From Trueperaceae bacterium (GTDB lineage Bacteria; Deinococcota; Deinococci; Deinococcales; Trueperaceae): a stretch of 53,638 nucleotides of DNA. A program made the translations under genes and the position numbers. The notes below the pieces were generated by a model that saw only the letters and a list, made by a program, of their open reading frames with translations, searched no databases and had not been told where the DNA came from. The DNA is taken from contig CP070651.1 of the NCBI GenBank assembly GCA_020354625.1, forward strand, positions 3,460,296 through 3,513,933, written 5' to 3'. Below are positions 44,143 to 52,221 of the stretch, in pieces (position 1 is the first letter of the stretch; every line of letters begins with the position of its first letter).

Positions 44143-45312
44143 ATGCGATCTGGGGGTCGTCCTGAAGGAACGCTTCAAGGACCCGACGCATCTCAGACCA
44201 GAAGATCACGCTCACTTCGTGAGCGGATCGGGTCGTGGTTCGATCGCAACGCCGGTAATGTCTTTCTGTTGCCGACGTTTCTGATCGTCTTGCTCCTCTC
44301 CATCTTCCCATTTCTTGTCTCTGCGTATCTGTCGCTGTCCCGTATACGGTTTGTCAGAGGTGGTTTCGAGATCACCTTCGTCGGCTTGAGAAATTACCGC
44401 AAGCTCATCAAAGGTAGCGAAAAGCGGCACTTTCTGGGTGTATTCGGTGATTTCTCACTGATCTCTTGGTTGATTCTGATCGTTTTTGTGGCGCTTTTGG
44501 GATATGCACTCTGGCGGTACCTTCGGAGTGGGCATCGTATCTCTGCGGCCGGCGTGATCTACCGGATCATCACCTTCAGCATCTTGAGCTACGGCATGTG
44601 GTATCTGCTGAAAACCTTGAGCTCCGGTGGCCGCCCCGGCACCTTGGCGGTAACCTTTATCTACGTATTTTTGGGGATCGGTTGTCAGTATCTTCTCGGT
44701 CTCGGTTTGGCTCTTCTGACCACGCAACGACTGGTCGGCAGACGGTTTTTTCGTGTCGTCTTCCTTTTGCCGATGATGATTACACCTGTAGGGATCGCCT
44801 ACACCTTTCGTATGCTCACCGACACCGACAAAGGTCCGATCAATCCGATCTGGAAGCTTTTGGGGCTTGCGGAGGTCTCTTGGGTTACGAGTCCTTGGGG
44901 AGCCCGCTGGGCCATCATGATCGGCGATATTTGGCAGTGGACACCCTTTATGTTCATCGTACTGCTGGCAGCGATCGAGGGTTTGCCTGAAGAACTCTTT
45001 GAGGCTGCGCATGTCGACGGCGCCAGCCGCTGGCAGATCTTTTGGAACATCACCCTACCCCAACTCGTGCCCGTGAGCGTCACCGTGGTGCTCATTCGTA
45101 TGATCGAGGCGTTCAAGATCGTCGATCTGCCGAATGTGTTGACCAATGGTGGTCCAGGCACCGCTACCGAATCCCTTACGCTGCACTCGTTTTTCACGTG
45201 GCGTGCCCTCGATCTGGGCGGTTCGGCGGCGATCGCCTATATGCTCCTCATCGTTTCGCTGTTTGTAGGGATCAGCTATGCCAACCTTCTTCAACAGCGG
45301 GCCCAACGGTAG
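44143..45312 (+). CDS. Sugar ABC transporter permease (MalF type)
   Basis: Inner-membrane permease, 389 residues. The EAA loop that docks the ATPase is EELFEAAHVDGASRWQIFWN, and the family motifs FVGLRNYRKL and FFRVVFLLPMMITPVG are present. After the first periplasmic segment there is an extra block of about 70 residues with two hydrophobic helices (LILIVFVALLGYALW, IITFSILSYGMWYLL) not found in typical 290-residue permeases. No signal or fusion domain is seen. No ATPase is encoded in the operon, so a shared MsmX-like ATPase elsewhere is likely. The second permease starts 11 bp after the stop. Confidence 0.92.
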   Translation: MRSGGRPEGTLQGPDASQTRRSRSLRERIGSWFDRNAGNVFLLPTFLIVLLLSIFPFLVSAYLSLSRIRFVRGGFEITFVGLRNYRKLIKGSEKRHFLGVFGDFSLISWLILIVFVALLGYALWRYLRSGHRISAAGVIYRIITFSILSYGMWYLLKTLSSGGRPGTLAVTFIYVFLGIGCQYLLGLGLALLTTQRLVGRRFFRVVFLLPMMITPVGIAYTFRMLTDTDKGPINPIWKLLGLAEVSWVTSPWGARWAIMIGDIWQWTPFMFIVLLAAIEGLPEELFEAAHVDGASRWQIFWNITLPQLVPVSVTVVLIRMIEAFKIVDLPNVLTNGGPGTATESLTLHSFFTWRALDLGGSAAIAYMLLIVSLFVGISYANLLQQRAQR

Positions 45313-45323
45313 GGAGGGATTCT

Positions 45324-46358
45324 GTGCAGCCCATTAGACGACTCTTCCAAAGCAGGTCGCTCCACAAGCCTTCACCGGGAACCGCCATCATCTCCTATAT
45401 CCTTCTGGGGATCTGGGCGTTTATCGTTCTCTTCCCGCTCTACTGGCTGGTAGTAACCTCTCTCAAGCTTCCGATCCAGGTTATCGAGGGACCCTTCTAT
45501 CTCCCCTGGATCGATTTCGATCCCTCGACCCACGCCTGGACGTATATCTTTGTGGATGTGTGGAACGACACCGTCAGGCCCTACATCAACACCATCATCG
45601 TAGCGATCGTGAGCTCTGTGCTAGCCTTGCTCTTTGGCGGCTCGGCCGCTTATGGGCTTACGCGCTTTACCTACCGGCCACGCCTCGCCGCCATCTTCAC
45701 CTTTCTCGGCTTGCTGGTGTTGTCGATTGTCGCCATCAACCTCGGCTTGGATTGGCGGCTAGCGCTCGTGGTCGCCGTGGCCGTCTTTCTTCTCTTGCTC
45801 CAACCGATCAGCAAGCGCTTTCAGCGTTCGCTCGGAAACAACGACATCGCATTCTGGTTGATTTCGCAGAGGATTCTCCCGCCGGTGGCGGTGGTCATCC
45901 CGATCTATGTCCTTTTCCAACGGATGGGTCTCCTCGATACCTTGACCGCTCTGATCGTCACCTATATGGCTGTCAACCTTCCCATTGTCGTGTGGCTCAT
46001 GCGGGACTATTTCCAGAGTATTCCCTTGGAACTAGAGGAGAGTGCAAAGGTCGACGGCGCCAGCCCCTACCGTGTGTTCTGGTCGATCACTTTGCCCCTC
46101 GCCGTTCCGGGTATGGTGGCGACCTTCTTGTTCGTCCTCGTCTTTGCTTGGAACGAGTATTTGTTGGCACTTTTCCTCTCTACCGCCGACGCTCAGACGA
46201 TGCCGCTTCTGGTCGCGGCGCAGAACGCCACCCGTGGCCCGCAGTGGTGGTACATGTCGGTGTTGATCCTCATCATGATCATCCCCGTCATTATCCTCGC
46301 CATCGTGCTCGAGCGCTTCATCTCGCGCGGTCTGCTGGTCGGGGCGGTGAAGGGGTGA
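45324..46358 (+). CDS. Sugar ABC transporter permease (MalG type)
   Basis: Second membrane subunit, 344 residues. N-terminal helix IISYILLGIWAFIVLFPLYWL, the EAA loop ELEESAKVDGASPYRVFWS, and the C-terminal WNEYLLALFLSTA block are characteristic. Like its partner it has an extra pair of hydrophobic helices, here between the usual second and third segments (FTFLGLLVLSIVAINLG, LALVVAVAVFLLLLQ). GTG 45324 follows AGGGAGGG. The stop overlaps the start of the PfkB kinase gene (GTGA), so uptake and phosphorylation of the sugar are coupled at translation. Confidence 0.92.
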   Translation: MQPIRRLFQSRSLHKPSPGTAIISYILLGIWAFIVLFPLYWLVVTSLKLPIQVIEGPFYLPWIDFDPSTHAWTYIFVDVWNDTVRPYINTIIVAIVSSVLALLFGGSAAYGLTRFTYRPRLAAIFTFLGLLVLSIVAINLGLDWRLALVVAVAVFLLLLQPISKRFQRSLGNNDIAFWLISQRILPPVAVVIPIYVLFQRMGLLDTLTALIVTYMAVNLPIVVWLMRDYFQSIPLELEESAKVDGASPYRVFWSITLPLAVPGMVATFLFVLVFAWNEYLLALFLSTADAQTMPLLVAAQNATRGPQWWYMSVLILIMIIPVIILAIVLERFISRGLLVGAVKG

Positions 46359-47299
46359 ACATCGTCTGCATCGGCGAGGCCCTGATCGACTTCAAGGCCA
46401 CCGGCGCGCTCGCCTTCCAGGGCTATGTAGGCGGTTCGCCTCTGAACGTGGCCGTCGCCGCTTCGCGGCTCGGGGGCGAGGTCGGTTTTGCTGCGCAGGT
46501 CTCCACCGACATGTTCGGCGACGATATCGTAGCCTTCATGCATGAGAATGGGGTGGATACCGCCTTTGTAGAGCGGAGCGACGCCCCTTCGACCCTGGCG
46601 TTTGTCTCCGAGATCGGGGGCGATGCCCACTTCAGCTTCATGGCCAACGGTGCAGCAGACACGCTCTACGATCCGAGACCGAGACCTGTTTTTCCAGAGC
46701 CCAGCTACCTGCAGTTCGGCTCCATCAGCCTGCTGGCCGATCCGACCGCCACCGCCATCACCGAGACGGTGGCAGCCCATAAGGGGCGTACAACCATCGT
46801 CTTCGATCCGAACGTCCGGCCGGCGCTGATTTCTGACCGGGGAACATACCTCGAGAAGCTCGAGCGCTGGCTGGCGCTCGCCGACATCGTCAAAATCAGT
46901 GCGCAGGATCTATCCTGGTTGGCGCCGGGGATGGATGTGGAGGAGTTGGTGAGTGGGTGGCTCGAGCGGGGGCCGCAAGCCGTGATCGTGACGCGTGGCG
47001 CTGAGGGCGCCAGCCTGTTGCGACAGGGTCGTCCGATCGTTACCGTACCGGCTCCTTGCGTTGCCGTGGTGGACACCGTCGGCGCGGGGGATACCTTCAC
47101 CGGGGCGTTGATGGTGGCGCTCCTAGAGCGCGGTGGTGGGTCGATGACCGGCCTTTCCGATGAGGATGCCCGCGAGGTGTTGCGCTTCGCCGCCGCGGCT
47201 GCAGCCCTGAACTGCCGGCGAGCCGGCGCAGATCCGCCGAACCGGCCGGAGTTGGCTTCGTATCTCGAGAGAAACGATTGTAGAGAAGGGAGGGGTTGA
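46355..47299 (+). CDS. PfkB-family carbohydrate kinase
   Basis: Ribokinase-fold sugar kinase, 314 residues. The N-terminal signature is CIGEALIDF with YVGGSPLNVAVAASRLG; the C-terminal signature is VDTVGAGDTFTGALM with catalytic D246. It probably phosphorylates the imported sugar or the ketose made by the isomerase at 48496. Fructokinase-like members match best by eye, but the exact substrate cannot be assigned. GTG 46355 overlaps the permease stop by 4 bp. Its own stop is followed by an SD-rich stretch and the epimerase-like gene. Confidence 0.92.
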   Translation: MNIVCIGEALIDFKATGALAFQGYVGGSPLNVAVAASRLGGEVGFAAQVSTDMFGDDIVAFMHENGVDTAFVERSDAPSTLAFVSEIGGDAHFSFMANGAADTLYDPRPRPVFPEPSYLQFGSISLLADPTATAITETVAAHKGRTTIVFDPNVRPALISDRGTYLEKLERWLALADIVKISAQDLSWLAPGMDVEELVSGWLERGPQAVIVTRGAEGASLLRQGRPIVTVPAPCVAVVDTVGAGDTFTGALMVALLERGGGSMTGLSDEDAREVLRFAAAAAALNCRRAGADPPNRPELASYLERNDCREGRG

Positions 47300-47304
47300 A
47301 AGCC

Positions 47305-48393
47305 GTGTCACGTTCGGTCATCCACCTCAGGCAAGAACAGTTCGGTGAGCGGGAGCGGACGCTGCTCGAGGCGGGAGCGTTGAGCGCAGCGACCTTCCGT
47401 TTCGACAGCGGCGTATGCGGTCTCAGGCTCCGAAACGACCTAGGCGAGCTGGTGCTGCTTCCGTTTCAAGGACAGCAGATCTGGTCGGCATCTTTTTACG
47501 GGCGCGAGCTGACCATGAAGAGCATGTTCGATGAACCACGCGCTACGCAGTCCTACTTGGAGACCTACGGCGGTTTCTTGATCCACTGCGGGGTCACCGC
47601 CATGGGGGTCCCCATGGAAGGGGACAGCCATCCTCTCCACGGCGAGCTTCCCAACGCGCCCTACCAGCAGGCCTACCTGGTGGTCGACGAGGATGGCGAT
47701 GGGCCCTTCGTGGCGCTCGGTGGTCGCTACCGGTACACGGTGGCCTTTCAGCACAACTACCTGGCCGAACCGCTGGCCAAGCTGCGCCCCGGTTCGGGTC
47801 TGGTCGACGTGTCTCTGACCGTGACCAATCTGAAGCGCAGTGAAATGGAGCTCATGTACTTGGCGCACGCCAACTTCCGGCCTGCGGACGACGCGCGGCT
47901 GGTCTACAGCGCCCTCTCCACGCCCGAGTACGTGCGAGTCCGTCGCAGCGTCCCGTCGCACGTCCGGCCCAAGCCAGGTTACGTTGAGTTTCTCGAAGAG
48001 TTGGCTGCGGTTCCCGAGCGGCATCACCGGCTCATGCCGGGCCTCGCCTTCGATCCCGAGGTGGTCTTCTTCATCGACTACCTGGAAGATGACGAGGGGT
48101 GGGCTCATAGCCTGCAGCTTCATCCCGACGGCAACGCCGACTACATCCGGCACCGGCCGATCGAGCTCGACCGGGGGATTCGCTGGATCAGCCGCACCCC
48201 CGATCAGGACGCGCTCGGCTTGATCCTGCCCGCCACGGCCGAGCCTGAAGGGTACGCAGCCGAGAAGGCGAAGGGGCATATCAAGATCGTTCCGCCGCGG
48301 GGAGAGTGGCGCTGTCATATGCGCCTCGGGGCCCTCGCCGGCGAGCAGGTTGCCGACATGGAGGCGCACATCTCGAACATCCTCGAGGGTTAG
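47305..48393 (+). CDS. DUF4432 / aldose 1-epimerase-like protein
   Basis: A 362-residue galactose-mutarotase-fold protein of the DUF4432 kind, often found next to sugar ABC transporters and sugar isomerases. Recognisable segments are LLPFQGQQIWSASFYGRELTM, GGFLIHCGVTAMG, HGELPNAPYQQAYL and the late TAEPEGYAAEKAKG region. It probably interconverts anomers of the operon's sugar. GTG 47305 is chosen because GAAGGGAGGGG lies about 10 bases upstream; a TTG at 47296 is in frame but too close. It sits between the kinase and the isomerase in one transcription unit. Confidence 0.85.
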   Translation: MSRSVIHLRQEQFGERERTLLEAGALSAATFRFDSGVCGLRLRNDLGELVLLPFQGQQIWSASFYGRELTMKSMFDEPRATQSYLETYGGFLIHCGVTAMGVPMEGDSHPLHGELPNAPYQQAYLVVDEDGDGPFVALGGRYRYTVAFQHNYLAEPLAKLRPGSGLVDVSLTVTNLKRSEMELMYLAHANFRPADDARLVYSALSTPEYVRVRRSVPSHVRPKPGYVEFLEELAAVPERHHRLMPGLAFDPEVVFFIDYLEDDEGWAHSLQLHPDGNADYIRHRPIELDRGIRWISRTPDQDALGLILPATAEPEGYAAEKAKGHIKIVPPRGEWRCHMRLGALAGEQVADMEAHISNILEG

Positions 48394-48440
48394 CGCGGGC
48401 AACACCTGGCCGTCGAGATCGATGCTGGGAGGGTCGAAAC

Positions 48441-48503
48441 GTGAGTTTATCTGAAGTGTTCAACAGATTCATTTCAACCGAGGAGGTGGTTGAAGATGGC
48501 TGA
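48441..48503 (+). CDS. Possible 20-codon leader peptide before fucI
   Basis: GTG 48441, preceded by GGGAGGG (48427-48433), opens a 20-codon frame ([20 protein letters not shown]) whose stop TGA at 48501-48503 overlaps the first codons of fucI. The frame contains the fucI Shine-Dalgarno site, so its translation would affect fucI initiation. It could be a coupling leader or chance; no homologue is known to me. Confidence 0.25.
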   Translation: MSLSEVFNRFISTEEVVEDG

Positions 48504-50307
48504 TTTCCAATTCGTCTCACCGAGAAACAGATTGACCGGTGAGATGCCGAAGATCGGGATCCGCCCGGCGATCGACGGGCGCCTCGGTGGGGTGCGTGAG
48601 TCGCTCGAGGAGCAGACCATGACGCTCGCGAGGGCGGTCGCCGAGCTGCTCAGCAGCAACCTCCGGCATGCCAACGGCCTGCCGGTCGAGTGCGTCATCG
48701 CCGACCGCTGTATCGGTGGCGTCAGCGAGGCGGCGCAGGCGGCAGACAAGTTCGCTCGAGAGGGCGTTGGGGTTTCTCTGACGGTGACGCCCTGCTGGTG
48801 CTACGGCGCCGAGACCATGGACATGGATCCCCACCTGCCGAAGGCGGTGTGGGGCTTCAACGGTACCGAGCGCCCCGGTGCGGTCTACCTCGCGGCGGTG
48901 ATGGCCGCCCATGCCCAGAAGGGGTTACCGGCTTTCAGCATCTACGGGCGGGACGTGCAGGATGCCGGTGACGCCACGATCCCGGTGGACGTTCGCGATA
49001 AGCTCTTGCAGTTTGCCAAAGCCGGTTTGGCAGCGGCCACCATGCGGGGTAAATCCTACCTCTCGGTCGGGGGCATGTCGATGGGGATTTTGGGATCGCT
49101 CGTCGATCATAGCCTGTTCGAGAGCTACTTGGGGATGCGTGTCGAAGTGGTGGACATGAGCGAGGTGTCGCGCCGCATCGAGAACGGGATCTTCGATCCC
49201 GCAGAGTTTACGCGGGCTCTCGCCTGGGTGAAGGAGTACTGCCCGGAAGGGGAGGACTACAACCCTGCCGACAAGCGGCGTACCCGATCCCAGAAAGATG
49301 AAGACTGGTCGGTCTCGGTGAAAATGGCGTTGATCATGCGCGACCTCATGGTTGGCAACTCCCGCTTGGCCGAGCTCGGCTACGGGGAAGAGGCCCTGGG
49401 GCGCAACGCCATCGCCGGCGGTTTCCAGGGGCAGCGCCAGTGGACCGACTACCTCCCGAACGGCGACTTCATGGAAGCGATTCTCAACACCTCGTTCGAT
49501 TGGACCGGCATCCGGGAGCCCTACATGGTCGCCACCGAAAATGATGCCTTGAACGCCATCTCCATGCTCTTTGGCAACCTGCTGACCGGCAGCGCGCAGA
49601 TCTTTGCCGACGTGCGCACCTACTGGAGCCCGGAAGCGGTCGCACGGGTCACGGGCCATTCGCTCAGCGGTGAAGCGGAAGCCGGCTTTTTGCACCTCAT
49701 CAACTCGGGCCCGGCTTCGCTCGACGGCACCGGCCAGCAGCAGCTCGGCGGCGAACCGGCCATGAAACCTTATTGGCAGGTCACGCCCGAAGAGGCCAGA
49801 CGCTGCCTCGAGGCCACCAGTTGGCATGCCGGCATGACCGAGTACTTCCGTGGTGGCGGCTGGTCGACCCGCTACCGCACCCAAGGCGGTATGCCCGTCA
49901 CCATGTTCCGCTTGAACTTGGTCAAGGGCCTCGGCCCGGTACTGCAGATCGCCGAGGGGACCACCATCTCGCTTCCCGACAGCGTTCACGACACGTTGGA
50001 CCAACGCACTAACCCGACCTGGCCCACAACCTGGTTCGTGCCGCGCCTCACCGGCGAAGGGGCCTTCCGGGATGTCTATAGCGTGATGGCCCATTGGGGC
50101 GCCAACCACGGGGCGATAAGCTACGGTCACATCGGCAGTGAACTGATCACCCTGGCCTCTATCTTGCGTATTCCGGTCTACATGCACAACGTTGCCGACC
50201 AGCAGCTGTTCAGACCCCACGCTTGGCACGCCTTCGGCACCGCCGATCGCGAGGGGGCCGACTTCCGGGCCTGCGCCACCTACGGGCCTCTTTATGGGAG
50301 CTGGTAG
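48496..50307 (+). CDS. fucI: L-fucose / D-arabinose isomerase
   Basis: Converts L-fucose to L-fuculose (many members also D-arabinose to D-ribulose) with Mn2+. The 603-residue length fits FucI (about 590). Typical segments are [44 protein letters not shown], and the active-site [30 protein letters not shown] block, ending GPLYGSW. ATG 48496 is set by AGGAGGTGG (48481-48489). No L-fuculokinase (FGGY) or aldolase is in the window; a PfkB kinase is present instead, so the pathway may differ from E. coli fucose use. Confidence 0.95.
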   Translation: MADFQFVSPRNRLTGEMPKIGIRPAIDGRLGGVRESLEEQTMTLARAVAELLSSNLRHANGLPVECVIADRCIGGVSEAAQAADKFAREGVGVSLTVTPCWCYGAETMDMDPHLPKAVWGFNGTERPGAVYLAAVMAAHAQKGLPAFSIYGRDVQDAGDATIPVDVRDKLLQFAKAGLAAATMRGKSYLSVGGMSMGILGSLVDHSLFESYLGMRVEVVDMSEVSRRIENGIFDPAEFTRALAWVKEYCPEGEDYNPADKRRTRSQKDEDWSVSVKMALIMRDLMVGNSRLAELGYGEEALGRNAIAGGFQGQRQWTDYLPNGDFMEAILNTSFDWTGIREPYMVATENDALNAISMLFGNLLTGSAQIFADVRTYWSPEAVARVTGHSLSGEAEAGFLHLINSGPASLDGTGQQQLGGEPAMKPYWQVTPEEARRCLEATSWHAGMTEYFRGGGWSTRYRTQGGMPVTMFRLNLVKGLGPVLQIAEGTTISLPDSVHDTLDQRTNPTWPTTWFVPRLTGEGAFRDVYSVMAHWGANHGAISYGHIGSELITLASILRIPVYMHNVADQQLFRPHAWHAFGTADREGADFRACATYGPLYGSW

Positions 50308-50330
50308 GGGCTTGGAGGGGCTGAGAATAG

Positions 50331-50426
50331 GGTGACGGAAACACAGCGGGTGATGGGTTGATTTTCTGTTATTTGGTCTGGCTAGGCCAGACCAAAAACG
50401 ATATCACTCATCACCCATTACCTACC
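50331..50426. repeat. Dispersed repeat family A, copy 5, with central hairpin
   Basis: The arms GGTGACGG and GCGGGTGATGGGTTG pair with the right arm CACTCATCACCCATTACCTACC. The centre holds a perfect hairpin, TTTGGTCTGGC-TAG-GCCAGACCAAA (50372-50396), not present in other copies. It begins 23 bp after the fucI stop and ends just before the next gene. Whether the hairpin stops transcription is unclear, since A rather than T residues follow. Confidence 0.65.
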
Positions 50427-50433
50427 TGAATCT

Positions 50434-51768
50434 TTGGGGGTTCAAGCATTGGCTCTGGCAGGCACGAGAACGTACCTCGGCTTCGGTTTTGGTCCCATCC
50501 AGGGCGGCCTTTTTCTGCTCGAGGCTTCGGCTTCGGGTAACTTCGAGCGGCTTGGGGTGGCAGAGATCGATGCCGAGTTGGTAAACGCTGTGAGGGCGAC
50601 GGGAGGTGCCTACCACTGCAACGTCGCCTACGCCGACCACATAGAAGCTGTCGGGGTGGGGCCGGTCGACGTGTACAACCCCATCACGGTTGATGAGCGC
50701 GAGCGCCTCATCGCGGCTGTGGCCGATGCCGACGAGATCGGCACCGCCCTACCGAGCGTGGCCTTCTACGCTACCGCTGACCCCTGGAGTCCTCACCGGA
50801 TCCTGGCAGCGGGGTTGCGGCAGCGTAGCAGCCGGGGGGCCAGGACCGTCATCTACGCTGCGGAGAACGATCCCCATGCGGCTGAGCGCCTTCGGCAAGA
50901 GGTCTTGTCCGAGGTTCCGGTAAAGGAGCGCGATCGAGTAAGAGCCCACGTGCAATTCCTCGGCACCGTTATCGGTAAGATGAGCCGCTCGGTCAGTGAT
51001 CCACAGGAGGTGGCGTCACACGGATTGGCGACCGTCGCACCGGGGTTGTCGCGCGCCTTTCTGGTGGAGTCGTTCAACCAGATCTTTATGATGAAGCCGG
51101 CTTTCGGCGGCGATGTGTTTTACCGGGGCCTCGATTTATTCGAGGAGCGAGCGGACCTGAGACCCTTTCAGGAGGCGAAGTTTTACGGCCTGAACGGGAT
51201 GCACGCCATGGCGGCCTACCTCGGGGCGGCGAGGGGGATCCGTGAGCTGGCCGAGCTCAGGGATCTGGCCGGGATGCTGCCCTTTCTGCGGGCCGCCATC
51301 ATCGAAGAGTCAGGGGCTGCTCTGCTGAAGCGCTACGCCGGCCTGGACCCCCTTTTTACCCCAAGGGGTATCGAGCACTATGCCGACGACCTCTTGGCGC
51401 GGATGACCAATCCGTTTCTCGGTGACAAGGTCGACCGGGTGGGCCGCGATCCAAATCGATAGGTCGGTTGGGAAGACCGTTTGGTGGGCACCGTGCGTAT
51501 GGCGCTGCAAGCGGGGATCAGACCGCGGCGTCACGCCCTCGGAGCGGCAGCGGCGCTAGCCGCGATCGAGCCGGCGCTGCTGACAGATGAGGTCGACCTC
51601 GAGCCGCTTCTGACTCCACTCTGGCCTGAAGAGACGAAGGGGACGGTGGAGCGGAGCGAGATTACTACCCTCATACGTGACGGCGCGCAGCAGCTCAGGC
51701 GTTGGCGTAGGAGCGGTTGCCCCGATCTGGAGACCTTCTGGTTACTCCGTTTGGAAGAGCCACACTAA
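50434..51768 (+). pseudogene. Mannitol-dehydrogenase-family gene interrupted by in-frame TAG
   Basis: NAD-dependent polyol or polyol-phosphate dehydrogenase of the MtlD/mannitol dehydrogenase family. The Rossmann start is TYLGFGFGPIQGGLF, and the C-terminal domain has LNGMHAMAAYLG, EESGAALLKRY and NPFLGDKVDRVGRDPNR. There the frame meets TAG (51460-51462), then continues without shift as VGWEDRLVGTVRMALQAG to 51768. E. coli MtlD reads VGRQPLRKLSAGDRLI at this place, so the TAG replaces the conserved Lys (AAG to TAG would suffice). The intact product would have about 444 residues. The start is unsure: TTG 50434 or 50449, no ribosome-binding site. It is a pseudogene, a read-through gene or a sequencing error. 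Confidence 0.85.
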
Positions 51769-52221
51769 GCCGTCTTGCCGTCTTTTACCCTTCGGTCTTG
51801 CCGCGGAATCAGGAAGAATCCCTGGTGCCGGGGTCAGTTCGGGGAAGGGAGTGTGGGGCGGTTTCGCACTGTCTACTCAGTACTCACGCTACGCTAACTA
51901 TCACAAACACTTGATTTTTTAAGCGAGATTTTTTACAATTCCTACTATAACCTTGGTGCCTGGCTGCACTAGCAGTCGTGTTTCCGAGCGGTGCCGTTCT
52001 CATTTACTGCGCCGGTTTAGTAGTGCGTTTATGGTAAGTGTCACGAAACTGGGGAGGGTCGCGGACGCTTCATTAGAGTTGTCAAGATTCCGGTTCTAGC
52101 TGTCTCCAAACCACACTTTCCTATATAGCACTTCAAGGTGTTTGATCAAGCGACACAACCTGTGTCGCTTGGCAAGGAAGAGTAGAAGGATGCGAAGGAA
52201 GAGTAGAAGGAGATGATGGTC
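51769..52221. other. Intergenic region before the terminal lipoprotein gene
   Basis: 453 bp with no supported gene and a visible fall in GC content. It contains an AT-rich stretch (about 51900-51950), a TATATA word at 52122-52127 that might be a -10, a perfect hairpin AAGCGACACA-ACC-TGTGTCGCTT (52148-52170), and two direct copies of AAGGAAGAGTAGAAGGA (52174-52190 and 52195-52211). The second copy provides the ribosome-binding site of the next gene. Confidence 0.5.
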
